Positions 56,485 to 64,000 of a DNA stretch of 64,000 nucleotides are shown piece after piece. Each line of letters begins with the position of its first letter. The stretch's first letter is position 1. The position numbers were made by a program, and so were the translations under genes. The notes under the pieces are model-generated. The model made no database searches and was not told the DNA's origin. It saw only the letters and a list, made by a program, of their open reading frames with translations. Where the stretch lies: assembly GCF_011751765.2 (NCBI RefSeq), contig NZ_CP061169.1:1240001-1304000 (forward strand). The letters run 5' to 3'. Source of the DNA: Paramicrobacterium chengjingii (GTDB taxonomy: Bacteria; Actinomycetota; Actinomycetes; Actinomycetales; Microbacteriaceae).

Positions 56485-57754
56485 TCGATGACCTCCTCAC
56501 GCTCTCGGGCCTCACGGGTTCGTCTTCGTCTTGGCTGCGCCAATCATCGGGCAGAAGATAGTCGAGGATGTCGTCAACGGTCACCACCCCGACGAGTCTG
56601 TCTGCATCGTCGACGACGGGAACAGACACGAGATCGTAACTGGCAAGAATGCGCGTTACTTCAGCGGCCGATGCCTGTGCGCTCAGCGGCTCGAGGCTTT
56701 GGTCGAGAATAGCGCCAAGCCGTTCGTGCGGTGGATGTCGCAGCATCCGCTGATAGTGCACCATGCCGAGGAGCTTCCCCGTCGGTGGTTCGTATGGGGG
56801 CAACGTGATGCACACGGCAGCGCCGAGCGCGGGGGGCAGGTCGGCTTTGCGAATGAGCGCAAGCCCCTCGGCAACCGTCGAATCGGCGGAGAGAATTACG
56901 GGCTCCGTCGTCATGAGCCCGCCTGCCGTGTCTGGCTCGTACTCGAGCAGCATGCGCACGTCTTCGGCCTCTTCGGGTTCCATCAGTCCGAGCAACTGCT
57001 CCTGGCGATCGTCTGGCAGCTGTGCCACGAGGTCAGCAGCGTCGTCGGGTTGCATCTGATCCAGTACGGATGCCGCTCGCTCGTCGTCGATCTGGGCAAG
57101 CAGCGACACCTGGTCGTCGACAGGCATCTCCTCGAGGGCGTCCGCGAGACGACCGTCTGGCAGTTCCGATGCCACCTCGAGTATGCGCTCTGGCGGCAGC
57201 TCGAGGATGGTGTTCGCCAGGTCGGCTGGTTTCAGATCGCTGAGGCTCGCAACGAGGTGCTCTGCTGATTGCGCCTCTGTGGAAATCTTTTCTCGCACTT
57301 CACGCCAGGTAGCAAAGGCCGTGGGGCCCTTGGCGAAGAGAGAACCGGATGTCTTCGGACGACGTACGAAGTACTGGCTCACGCTCCATGCGCCCTGCCG
57401 CTTTTCGTCGATGGCGACGTCTTCGATCGTCGCCTCGCCCGAGCCGTCGGTGAAGTCCACCTTGCGGCCGAGAATCTCGGCGATCACTCGCACCTCGCCT
57501 CCGCGCTGCTCAAATCGGCGAAGGTTGATGAGACCCGTCGTGATCACTTGGCCCGGACCGATCGAGGTAACCCTGCCGATCGGCACGAAGACACGGCGTT
57601 TTCCCGGAATCTCGACGATCAGCCCCACGACGCGTGGCGGGTCATTCGTGCGATTGACAACGAGCACATCGCGAACCTTGCCGACCCGGTCACCCGCCGG
57701 GTCGAACACAGTGCAGCCCGCGAGGCGGGCGACGAAGACTCTCGTGGTACTCAC
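56477..57754 (-). CDS. MgtE N-terminal/CBS protein with PRC-barrel, no membrane domain
   Basis: 425 residues. A PRC-barrel-like N-terminus (about 1-120, VFVARLAGCTVFDPAGDRVGKVRDVLVV), an MgtE N-terminal helical domain (about 165-275, DQVSLLAQIDDERAASVLDQMQPDDAADLVAQLPDDRQEQLLGLMEPEEAEDVRMLL), and two CBS repeats (about 285-410). The membrane domain of MgtE magnesium channels is absent, so this is a cytosolic sensor or adaptor. TAAGTT (complement of 57761-57766) is six bases before the GTG at 57754. It heads an operon with DUF1003 and mrp. Confidence 0.88.
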   Translation of the reverse strand: MSTTRVFVARLAGCTVFDPAGDRVGKVRDVLVVNRTNDPPRVVGLIVEIPGKRRVFVPIGRVTSIGPGQVITTGLINLRRFEQRGGEVRVIAEILGRKVDFTDGSGEATIEDVAIDEKRQGAWSVSQYFVRRPKTSGSLFAKGPTAFATWREVREKISTEAQSAEHLVASLSDLKPADLANTILELPPERILEVASELPDGRLADALEEMPVDDQVSLLAQIDDERAASVLDQMQPDDAADLVAQLPDDRQEQLLGLMEPEEAEDVRMLLEYEPDTAGGLMTTEPVILSADSTVAEGLALIRKADLPPALGAAVCITLPPYEPPTGKLLGMVHYQRMLRHPPHERLGAILDQSLEPLSAQASAAEVTRILASYDLVSVPVVDDADRLVGVVTVDDILDYLLPDDWRSQDEDEPVRPESVRRSSNG

Positions 57755-57830
57755 ACCACTAACTTAGACCGCTTGCGCTCGCTCTGCTCGTATCGCGCGA
57801 CTGCACAGAGAGGCGTGGGACAATGATTTT

Positions 57831-58325
57831 GTGAGCTATCAACAGTCGTCGGGACGAGGCCGAATGTCACTCCAGGGCATTCCGCGCGGAGACACCATTG
57901 CCTCGTTCGAGTCATACCCCGAGGCGCAGCGTGCCGTCGACAAACTCGCTGCAGCCGAGTTCCCTGTGAAGAAGGTGTCGATCATCGGCAATGGGCTGAC
58001 CAGCGTCGAGCGCATCACCGGAAAGCTCAGTTACGGCCGAGCTGCAGCGAACGGCGCAATGAGCGGCGCGTGGCTCGGGCTGTTCTTCGGGCTGCTGCTT
58101 ATTTTGATCAACCCGCAGTCCGACCTCGTCTTTGTGGGAGCGGCCGTCTTGATCGGCGCCGGTTTCGGCATGTGCTTCACCATGTTCAATTACGGAATCA
58201 ACCGCAAGCGACGCGACTTCAGCTCCGTCGCACAGATCGTGGCCAGCTCCTACTCGGTGATTGTCGAGCCAGAACTGGCGAACAAGGCGCGTCACGAACT
58301 CGGCGTCGAGCAGCCTCCGCTCTAG
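57831..58325 (+). CDS. General stress protein (GSP17M/YflT-like)
   Basis: 164 residues. N-terminal strand-helix domain (DTIASFESYPEAQRAVDKLAAAEFPVKKVSIIGNGLTSVERITG) and two helices in a glycine-rich membrane pair (GAMSGAWLGLFFGLLLILI and VFVGAAVLIGAGFGMCFTMF). It matches the general stress protein 17M-like family. GACAAT (57819-57824) lies six bases before the GTG, so its message is probably leaderless. It is divergent from the MgtE-like operon, the two starts 76 bases apart. Confidence 0.82.
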   Translation: MSYQQSSGRGRMSLQGIPRGDTIASFESYPEAQRAVDKLAAAEFPVKKVSIIGNGLTSVERITGKLSYGRAAANGAMSGAWLGLFFGLLLILINPQSDLVFVGAAVLIGAGFGMCFTMFNYGINRKRRDFSSVAQIVASSYSVIVEPELANKARHELGVEQPPL

Positions 58326-58361
58326 CGACGCCACACACGTGCAGGCCGCCGCTTAACACGG

Positions 58362-58396
58362 GTGGATGCTGCCGGGCGCCGCCCGGCAGCATCCAC
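58362..58396. terminator. Bidirectional terminator between stress protein and aminopeptidase genes
   Basis: A perfect 16-bp GC-rich inverted repeat (58362-58377 and 58381-58396) with loop GCC. It lies between convergent genes, 36 and 13 bases from their ends. Confidence 0.88.
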
Positions 58397-58409
58397 TTGT
58401 GTGCCCTGC

Positions 58410-59828
58410 CTACTGCGCGTTCTGACGCGCGATCCAGGCCTCAACCTCATCTGCCGTGCGCGGGATGCGAGACGACAGATTGACCGCGCCGTCTGCCGTA
58501 ACCAGAATGTCGTCTTCGATGCGCACGCCGATTCCGCGAAGTTCCTCAGGAACGGTGAGGTCGTCGGGCTGGAAGTAGAGTCCCGGCTCGATCGTGAACA
58601 CCATTCCCTCGACGACCTCGCCGTCGTGGTACATCTCACGGCGCGCCTGCGCGCAGTCGTGCACGTCGAGGCCGAGATGGTGGCTGGTTCCGTGCACCAT
58701 GTAGCGACGGTGAAACTGGTTCTCTGCGCGAAGCGACTCCTCGGCCGTGCCGGGGAGCAGCCCCCATTCGGCGGTTTTCTCCGCGATCACGCGCATCGCT
58801 TCGGCATGAACGTCGCGGAAGATTATTCCGGGTCGAACAATAGCAAATGCGGCATCCGCGGCCTCGCGCACTGCCTCGTAGACGCGACGCTGCACGTCGG
58901 TGAAGGTTCCGCTGACGGGGAGGGTGCGTGTGATATCTGCCGTGTAAAGGCTGTCGAGTTCGACGCCGGCATCCATCAGCATCAGGTCGCCCGGAACGAC
59001 GGGGCCGTCGTTGCGTGTCCAGTGCAGCACGCAGGCGTGAGGGCCGGCCGCGGCAATCGTGTCGTAACCGACGGCGTTGCCGTCAAGGCGTGCACGCGTA
59101 TAGAACGTGCCCTCGACCGCTCGTTCGCCCCGCGGTTCGCGCACAATCCGGGGAAAGTCGGCGATGACGTCGTCAAAGCCGCGCTGAGTGGCATCGACGG
59201 CAGCCTGCAACTGTGCGACCTCGTAATTGTCTTTGACGAGGCGCAGCTCTGAGAGAAACGATGCAAGTTCGCCATCGTCGAGAGTGACGTCGTCGCCTGA
59301 CGTCGACAGCGTATCGATGTGGGCCGTGACAATGTCGAGATCCGCGGCGACCTGGGCCAGCGACGGGCGCGCGCCCGTCCAGAACTCGCCGATCGCCGGG
59401 TTCGCGTAGAACTCGCTCGAGCTGCGGTCGGCACGCTCGCGAAAGTACAGCGTGACGTCATGGCCAGCTGCCGCTGGTTCGAACACGAGCACCGAGTCCG
59501 GCTCTGCGTCGGAGCCCCAGCCCGTCAGATGCGAGAAAGCGGAATGTGCGCGGAAAGGGAAGTCGCAGTCGTTCGAGCGGACGGCCAGCGAGCCGGCCCG
59601 CACGACGAGGCGACGTCCGGCGAATCGTTCAGATACGCGGTCGCGGCGATGACGTGCAAACAAGGCAGACTCTCGGGCGGGCGGCAGCTGTTCTGCTCGT
59701 TCGGCCCAGTGCGACCCGATGTAGTCCTGAAATGCGGTGCTCGACGGCGTCGTCGACCGGTTTGACGTGCCCGTGACTTCCTCGCGTGTGGCGGTTGTCT
59801 GGGGGGAGTGTGACGTGGAGGTATCCAT
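58410..59828 (-). CDS. pepP: Aminopeptidase P family (Xaa-Pro aminopeptidase)
   Basis: 472 residues, M24 fold. The five metal ligands appear in MLMDAGVELDSLYTADITRT (two Asp), MVHGTSHHLGLDVHD (His), VFTIEPGLY (Glu) and GVRIEDDILV (Glu). It removes N-terminal residues ahead of proline. GACAAT (complement of 59835-59840) lies six bases before the ATG at 59828, a leaderless pattern. It lies next to the EEP-family gene in the same direction, 40 bases away. Confidence 0.92.
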   Translation of the reverse strand: MDTSTSHSPQTTATREEVTGTSNRSTTPSSTAFQDYIGSHWAERAEQLPPARESALFARHRRDRVSERFAGRRLVVRAGSLAVRSNDCDFPFRAHSAFSHLTGWGSDAEPDSVLVFEPAAAGHDVTLYFRERADRSSSEFYANPAIGEFWTGARPSLAQVAADLDIVTAHIDTLSTSGDDVTLDDGELASFLSELRLVKDNYEVAQLQAAVDATQRGFDDVIADFPRIVREPRGERAVEGTFYTRARLDGNAVGYDTIAAAGPHACVLHWTRNDGPVVPGDLMLMDAGVELDSLYTADITRTLPVSGTFTDVQRRVYEAVREAADAAFAIVRPGIIFRDVHAEAMRVIAEKTAEWGLLPGTAEESLRAENQFHRRYMVHGTSHHLGLDVHDCAQARREMYHDGEVVEGMVFTIEPGLYFQPDDLTVPEELRGIGVRIEDDILVTADGAVNLSSRIPRTADEVEAWIARQNAQ

Positions 59829-59868
59829 GCCACCATTGTCTCACCGGTTGGCTGAACCTGGGCTTTGG

Positions 59869-60903
59869 TCAGGACGCCGGTGAGGGACGAAGCTGGGCGA
59901 TCACCGGTCGATGATCGCTCCCCGTCTCATCGAGTTGCGTGACGACACGGAAACCGGTGACTTCCCAATTGCTCGTTGCCATGACGTGGTCGATTGGGGT
60001 GCCGAGCAGAGCGGGCCAATCACTTCGCCAGGTGCCGACAGCTCCTGCGCCCGCAGACGTAGCAGCATCGGAGCAGCGTCCGAGGGTTCCGTCGTCGTGC
60101 CCGAGCGAGGCCATGTGATCAATTGTCGCGTTGAAATCGCCCGCCATAATGACGTTGTCACCCGTGCACTGGCTGGCGAGCCAGGTGAGGTCGTTTCGCC
60201 AGTTATCCATCTGCGTTTCTAGAGGAGAGACGGCGTGCACGGCGACGATGCGCGGGCCATCCCCGCTCACGGGTTCGAGAACGACGGAGGGGAGCACAGC
60301 CGTGTTGTCTGCACGGTCTTCGCTCGTTGATACTTGGCGGTATTCGCCGAGGCGGGGGCTGATGAGCACCGTCGTCGATCGGGCCTTCGACACGGTGTCG
60401 TACGCGACAGTGTGCACCCACATCGGGTTCCCTGCGTCCCGCATCGCCACGGCAACGTCGATTCCTGCCTGCTGTGTCGTCTCAGGAAGCGTCACGATGT
60501 CGGCCTCTGAGTCGATGGCGAGCTGTGCTATCGTTTCGGCCCCCGGTGCGTCTCCCAGGGTATTCCAGGTGAGCACCGTCACATCGCTCTCCTGCGCATG
60601 TCCCGCGGTCTCGAATCCAAGGCCCCGAACAGCGGCGATACTGCCGACAGCGACGCTGAAGACCAGGAGCAGCACGGCGACCGCGCCGGCAAATCGGCGA
60701 ATCGGACGCGCAAAGCAGAGCACAAGAAACACGATCGCGAGAGCGACTGCACCGAGAGCCGTGACTGTTCTCAGCGCCACCGCGTGCGCGATGATCCACG
60801 TTGTCTGCAGCCCGAAAAGCTGGGGCCAGGTGAGAACGATCAGCGCCACGAGAATAGCGAGCGTCAGCAGTGCGCCAAGAAACTTCCACATCGCCGAATA
60901 CAC
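59869..60903 (-). CDS. Endonuclease/exonuclease/phosphatase family protein, membrane-anchored
   Basis: 344 residues. Three membrane helices near the N-terminus (FLGALLTLAILVALIVLTWPQLFG, ALRTVTALGAVALAIVFLVLC, FAGAVAVLLLVFSVAVGSIAA) with an outer EEP domain (about 110-344): VLTWNTLG, IVTLPETT, AVHAVSPLE, VIMAGDFNATIDH and SDHRPVIAQL. This is the EEP pattern with N, E, D-x-N and H. Substrate could be a phosphodiester or lipid; unknown. The start is uncertain: GTG at 60903 or ATG at 60891. Confidence 0.85.
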   Translation of the reverse strand: MYSAMWKFLGALLTLAILVALIVLTWPQLFGLQTTWIIAHAVALRTVTALGAVALAIVFLVLCFARPIRRFAGAVAVLLLVFSVAVGSIAAVRGLGFETAGHAQESDVTVLTWNTLGDAPGAETIAQLAIDSEADIVTLPETTQQAGIDVAVAMRDAGNPMWVHTVAYDTVSKARSTTVLISPRLGEYRQVSTSEDRADNTAVLPSVVLEPVSGDGPRIVAVHAVSPLETQMDNWRNDLTWLASQCTGDNVIMAGDFNATIDHMASLGHDDGTLGRCSDAATSAGAGAVGTWRSDWPALLGTPIDHVMATSNWEVTGFRVVTQLDETGSDHRPVIAQLRPSPAS

Positions 60904-60953
60904 TATCGAGCGTCTACTGAGAGAACGCCTCGTAATGTCCGTAGGATTCCCCT

Positions 60954-61817
60954 ATGACACGTGAGCTTCCCAGTCCGGCAGACTTGCACACGCATTCGAC
61001 GATCTCCGACGGCACGCAAAGCCCCCGAGAGCTCGTCATCGCCGCCGCAGAGGCCGGAATCGGAACGCTGGCACTCACCGACCACGATTCGACGGCGGGG
61101 TGGGAAGAAGCAAGCGAGGCCGCGCTCGACGTGGGTATCGCCCTCATCCCGGGAATGGAACTCAGCACACGTCACGGGCACAGAAGCGTGCATCTTCTCG
61201 CGTATCTCGTCGACCCTGAGAATCGCGCGCTCGTGGACGAAACCGCTCGCATCAGAGAGTCACGCCTCACCCGCGCAGAGACCATCGTCGAGAGTCTTTC
61301 GGCGGACTTTGCCATTACCTGGGAGGATGTGCGCGCCCAGGCACGCCCCGGATCGACGCTCGGCAGGCCGCACATCGCCGATGCGCTCGTGGCGAAAGGC
61401 ATTGCCGCCGATCGAACAGAGGCGTTCAATGACATGCTTCATCCGGCGCGCGGCTACGTCTTCCCCCACTACGCGCCCGACCCGGCCACTGCGGTCGCGC
61501 TCGTGCGAGCCGCTGGGGGAGTGGCCGTGCTCGCGCACCCCGCAACGACGGGCAGAAGCGGGATGCTGTCGGAAAGCTCGATCTGCGAGCTTGTTGACGC
61601 CGGGCTGTTCGGCTTGGAGATCGATCATCGAGAGAACACGACGGAGGGTAAGGTTCTGCTTCGCTCATACGCGCGGCGGTACGGACTCGCGGCGACGGGC
61701 TCGAGCGACTTTCACGGCGCGGGAAAGCCGAACCTTCTCGGCGAAAATACAACTCCGTCGCCGGTGGTTCAGCGCATCATCGCGGCCGCGGACGGGTGGA
61801 CTCCCGTCTCTCCGTAG
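60954..61817 (+). CDS. PHP domain phosphoesterase (RNase AM/YciV-like)
   Basis: 287 residues. PHP metal motifs: DLHTHSTISDGTQSP, LALTDHDSTAGW, GMELSTRHGHRSVHLLAYLVD, VLAHPAT and SDFHGAGKPN. YciV-type members hydrolyse nucleoside 3',5'-bisphosphate or act as 5'-3' exonucleases on RNA. TAGGAT (60942-60947) is six bases before the ATG at 60954, a leaderless start. It is divergent from the EEP gene 50 bases away. Confidence 0.9.
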   Translation: MTRELPSPADLHTHSTISDGTQSPRELVIAAAEAGIGTLALTDHDSTAGWEEASEAALDVGIALIPGMELSTRHGHRSVHLLAYLVDPENRALVDETARIRESRLTRAETIVESLSADFAITWEDVRAQARPGSTLGRPHIADALVAKGIAADRTEAFNDMLHPARGYVFPHYAPDPATAVALVRAAGGVAVLAHPATTGRSGMLSESSICELVDAGLFGLEIDHRENTTEGKVLLRSYARRYGLAATGSSDFHGAGKPNLLGENTTPSPVVQRIIAAADGWTPVSP

Positions 61818-61832
61818 CCGGTCAGAACGTTG

Positions 61833-63254
61833 TTACTCCGTCGGTGTCGATGCCGAGCGGCGTCGACGCCGACGACGCGGGGCGCTGTTGCCGTCCCTGT
61901 GCTCAGGGCCGTGCCCGTCGTGCACACCGGCCGCCTCGGCTGGCGCCGATTCGGAGCGCGCTGAGGGCTGATCCGTTGCGTGGCCCGTGTTGCCGGAGCG
62001 CCGTCTGCTGCGGTTGCGCTTTCGTGGTTCGCTGTGCGTTGTGCGCTCGCTCGGGGCGATTTCGGGGCGTTTGGAGACAATTCGTCCCTTGGTGCCCTCT
62101 GCGATGTCGAGTTCAGAATAGAGGTGTGGGCTCGAGGAGTACGTTTCGGTGGGCTCGGGCTGGTTGAGCTCGAGTGCCCGGTTGATGAGCGTCCATTTGT
62201 GCATGTCTGCCCAGTCGACGAACGTGACGGCGATTCCCGTCTTCCCCGCTCGTCCGGTGCGCCCGACACGGTGAAGGTATGCCTCGTGGTCGTCGGGGAT
62301 TGTGTGGTTGATCACGTGCGTGACATCGTTGACGTCGATTCCGCGGGCGGCGACGTCTGTGGCGATCATGATGTCTTTCTTGTCAGCCTTGAAAGCCGCC
62401 ATCGCACGCTCACGCTGCTCTTGATTGAGGTCCCCGTGTACGGCGACGGCGGGGAACCCTCGGTCGCGCAATTCCTCGAGGAGCTTCGCCGCGGCGCGCT
62501 TCGTCCGCATAAAGATGATGGTCTTGCCCCGGCCGTTTGCCTGCAGAATGCGGGCGATCGTCTCGTCTTTGTCGAGAGCATGAGCACGGTAGATCAGGTG
62601 CTTGATATTTGCTTGGGTGATGCCCTCATCGGGGGCAGCAGCGCGAATGTGGATGGGTCGCGTCATGAACCGTCGCGCAAGGGCGACGATCGGTGCCGGC
62701 ATTGTCGCCGAGAACAACATGGTGTGTCGTGTCGTGGGGGCGACGGAGAACAATCTCTCGATGTCGGAGAGGAAGCCGAGATCGAGCATCTTGTCTGCCT
62801 CGTCGAGGACCATCTCGCGAACGCCTGTGAGAGACAGAACGCGCTTATTGATCAAATCGATGAGCCGACCTGGCGTACCGACGACGACCTGCGCGCCGTT
62901 CTGCAGCTGCTCGATCTGGCCCTCATAGGCCTTTCCGCCGTAAATCATCGCAACCTCGACGTCGCGGTCTGCCGCGGCAACCTCGAGGTCTTGAGCGACC
63001 TGCGTCGCGAGCTCGCGAGTGGGAACGACAATGAGCGCCTTCACCCCTGGCCCCGGCTGCGCGCCGATACGCTGCAGGAGTGGCAGGCCGAAGCCGAGGG
63101 TTTTGCCCGTTCCGGTCTTTGCCTGCCCGATGATGTCCTGACCCGTCAGAGCGAGAGGAATTGTCTGCTCTTGAATGGGGAAGGGTTCAAGAATATTTTT
63201 GCGTGCGAGAGCGTCGGCCATGTCGTTGTCGACGCCGAGTTCAGAAAATGTCAC
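61833..63254 (-). CDS. DEAD/DEAH-box RNA helicase
   Basis: 473 residues. Motifs: Q (IQEQTIPLALTG), I AKTGTGKT, Ia PTRELA, Ib TPGRLI, II DEAD, III SAT, and VI HRVGRTGRAG. The C-terminal tail (about 380-473) is basic, with RKRNRSRRRSGN and RRRRRRRSASTPTE, likely RNA-binding. It is the actinobacterial DEAD-box protein common beside a ferritin-like gene, as here. The GTG at 63254 is the start; no strong binding site is seen. Confidence 0.94.
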   Translation of the reverse strand: MTFSELGVDNDMADALARKNILEPFPIQEQTIPLALTGQDIIGQAKTGTGKTLGFGLPLLQRIGAQPGPGVKALIVVPTRELATQVAQDLEVAAADRDVEVAMIYGGKAYEGQIEQLQNGAQVVVGTPGRLIDLINKRVLSLTGVREMVLDEADKMLDLGFLSDIERLFSVAPTTRHTMLFSATMPAPIVALARRFMTRPIHIRAAAPDEGITQANIKHLIYRAHALDKDETIARILQANGRGKTIIFMRTKRAAAKLLEELRDRGFPAVAVHGDLNQEQRERAMAAFKADKKDIMIATDVAARGIDVNDVTHVINHTIPDDHEAYLHRVGRTGRAGKTGIAVTFVDWADMHKWTLINRALELNQPEPTETYSSSPHLYSELDIAEGTKGRIVSKRPEIAPSERTTHSEPRKRNRSRRRSGNTGHATDQPSARSESAPAEAAGVHDGHGPEHRDGNSAPRRRRRRRSASTPTE

Positions 63255-63384
63255 GAGGTAATTGCTGCCTTGTCCGTGCCGAAAATGGTCTACGCCTGTT
63301 TTCGTTCACGTGAGGCGTAGTCGCCCGATCCGATGCCGGGTTCAGGTCGAGCTTAGCTCAGTGAGCATCACGTAAGCTGGGCGG

Positions 63385-64000
63385 GTGCGATTCGGGTTCA
63401 AGAGACGACGCTCGTCAGCAGAGCTGCCACGCCTGCGCGGGCGCGGCGAGACGTCGGCTGTTCGCGTGGAGTTCACGGACCTTCATCCGGACACGAGCAC
63501 GTACCTCGGGCAGGCCGCGTACCTGCAGCTGAGCGTCTTTGAGATGCTGTCGACGCTCAGCGCGGCAATGGACGATCTGTCGTTTTCGCCCGGCGTCGCC
63601 GAGGCTGCCGCAATCGCCCTGCGCAAGCACACATCGCTTACGGACGAGATTCGCCGACGGGAGGAAGATCCCGCCACGTCGATGGCTCAGCCAAAGGAGT
63701 CGGTGAGACGACTCAGGGAGGAGACGGACGGAGGGTCGCTTGAACAGCGGGTTCTGTCAGTTTATGTGACAGCTGGGCTTCTTGACGATTTGTTTCTCGG
63801 GCTGGCGTCAAGCCTTCCCAGTGACATCTCGAAGCGAGTCACCGCGATTCTCGCGGAAGACAATCGGCGTGATGTGCTGCGTCAGTATCTGCAGTCTCGT
63901 ATTCAACTGGCCCCCGAGATCTCGTCGATGCTCGCCCTGTGGGGCCGCCGTCTCGTTGGTGACACGCTTCTTCTTGCACACACCATCGTTCCGAACGAGA
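63385..64000 (+). CDS. Ferritin-like fold-containing protein (partial, cut by right edge)
   Basis: 205 codons are visible, and the frame is still open at the window end. The start VRFGFKRRRSSAELPRLRGRGE is basic, then helices such as YLGQAAYLQLSVFEMLSTLSAAMDDLSFSPGVAEAAAIALRKHTSLTDEI. It resembles the ferritin-like (RNR/ferritin fold) proteins found next to the DEAD-box helicase in actinobacteria. TAAGCT (63373-63378) is six bases before the GTG, a leaderless start. Metal-binding residues cannot be assigned from the visible part. Confidence 0.78.
   Translation, partial: MRFGFKRRRSSAELPRLRGRGETSAVRVEFTDLHPDTSTYLGQAAYLQLSVFEMLSTLSAAMDDLSFSPGVAEAAAIALRKHTSLTDEIRRREEDPATSMAQPKESVRRLREETDGGSLEQRVLSVYVTAGLLDDLFLGLASSLPSDISKRVTAILAEDNRRDVLRQYLQSRIQLAPEISSMLALWGRRLVGDTLLLAHTIVPNE

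Noticed and set aside
61980..63320. 446-residue plus-strand open frame over the DEAD-box helicase
   Set aside because: Antisense shadow; all helicase motifs are on the minus strand.

Overview
The window is a gene-dense, high-GC chromosomal segment of an actinobacterium, most likely of the family Microbacteriaceae. The evidence is GC-rich codon use, the mix of GTG and ATG starts, the actinobacterial families present (DUF3117, a DUF6113-like membrane protein, a PhzE-type anthranilate synthase, the succinylase lysine genes, NrtR) and many genes that begin right behind a TANNNT -10 box with no ribosome binding site. I see no mobile element, phage, CRISPR array, rRNA or tRNA. Almost everything is core metabolism, and the interest lies mainly in regulation.

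Regions. (1) 1-3662: thiamine genes, thiE (cut by the window edge, minus) divergent from a TPP riboswitch followed by thiO-thiS-thiG-thiF(rhodanese). (2) 3833-6689: small genes (DLH-fold hydrolase, GNAT, VOC, two unknowns). (3) 6694-10609: a fused PhzE-like anthranilate synthase behind a Trp-Trp leader peptide and attenuator, then a FAD monooxygenase divergent from a TetR regulator with two palindromic operators. (4) 10613-16488: NAD synthesis operon nrtR-nadA-nadB-nadC-cysteine desulfurase. (5) 16608-21375: tandem glycine riboswitch and gcvT-gcvH-gcvP, closed by a 38-bp perfect palindrome. (6) 21451-24314: acetate-type symporter, DUF485 partner and a CPBP protease. (7) 24380-38112: an orphan peptide-binding lipoprotein and two complete oligopeptide ABC importers facing each other. 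(8) 38475-45481: typA, a lipoprotein, azlCD, a membrane protein, fdxA, dapC and gltA. (9) 45587-52487: penicillin acylase, dapD/dapE divergon, a PIG-V-like membrane protein, DUF3117, O-methyltransferase. (10) 52571-58325: tatB, MFS transporter, a frameshifted methyltransferase, mrp, DUF1003, an MgtE-N/CBS protein and a general stress protein. (11) 58410-64000: aminopeptidase P, an EEP-family protein, PHP phosphoesterase, DEAD-box helicase and a ferritin-like protein cut by the right edge.

How the genes work together. Several pathways are wired to sensors of their own end product: TPP for thiamine, tryptophan codons for anthranilate synthase, glycine for glycine cleavage and an ADP-ribose-type Nudix sensor for NAD. 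The cysteine desulfurase probably serves the Fe-S enzyme NadA, and the rhodanese tail of ThiF probably passes sulfur to ThiS. Three genes (dapC, dapD, dapE) of the succinylase branch to diaminopimelate and lysine are spread over 7 kb. From region 8 rightwards the order recalls the typA to general-stress-protein region of other actinobacteria, but the sigE-rseA-htrA block that I recall between the O-methyltransferase and tatB in mycobacteria is absent here. I did not find a wholly new multi-gene system. The most noteworthy signals are the Trp attenuator on a PhzE-type enzyme, the recurring leaderless start architecture, the shared divergent thiamine promoter, the NrtR operon and the paired peptide importers.
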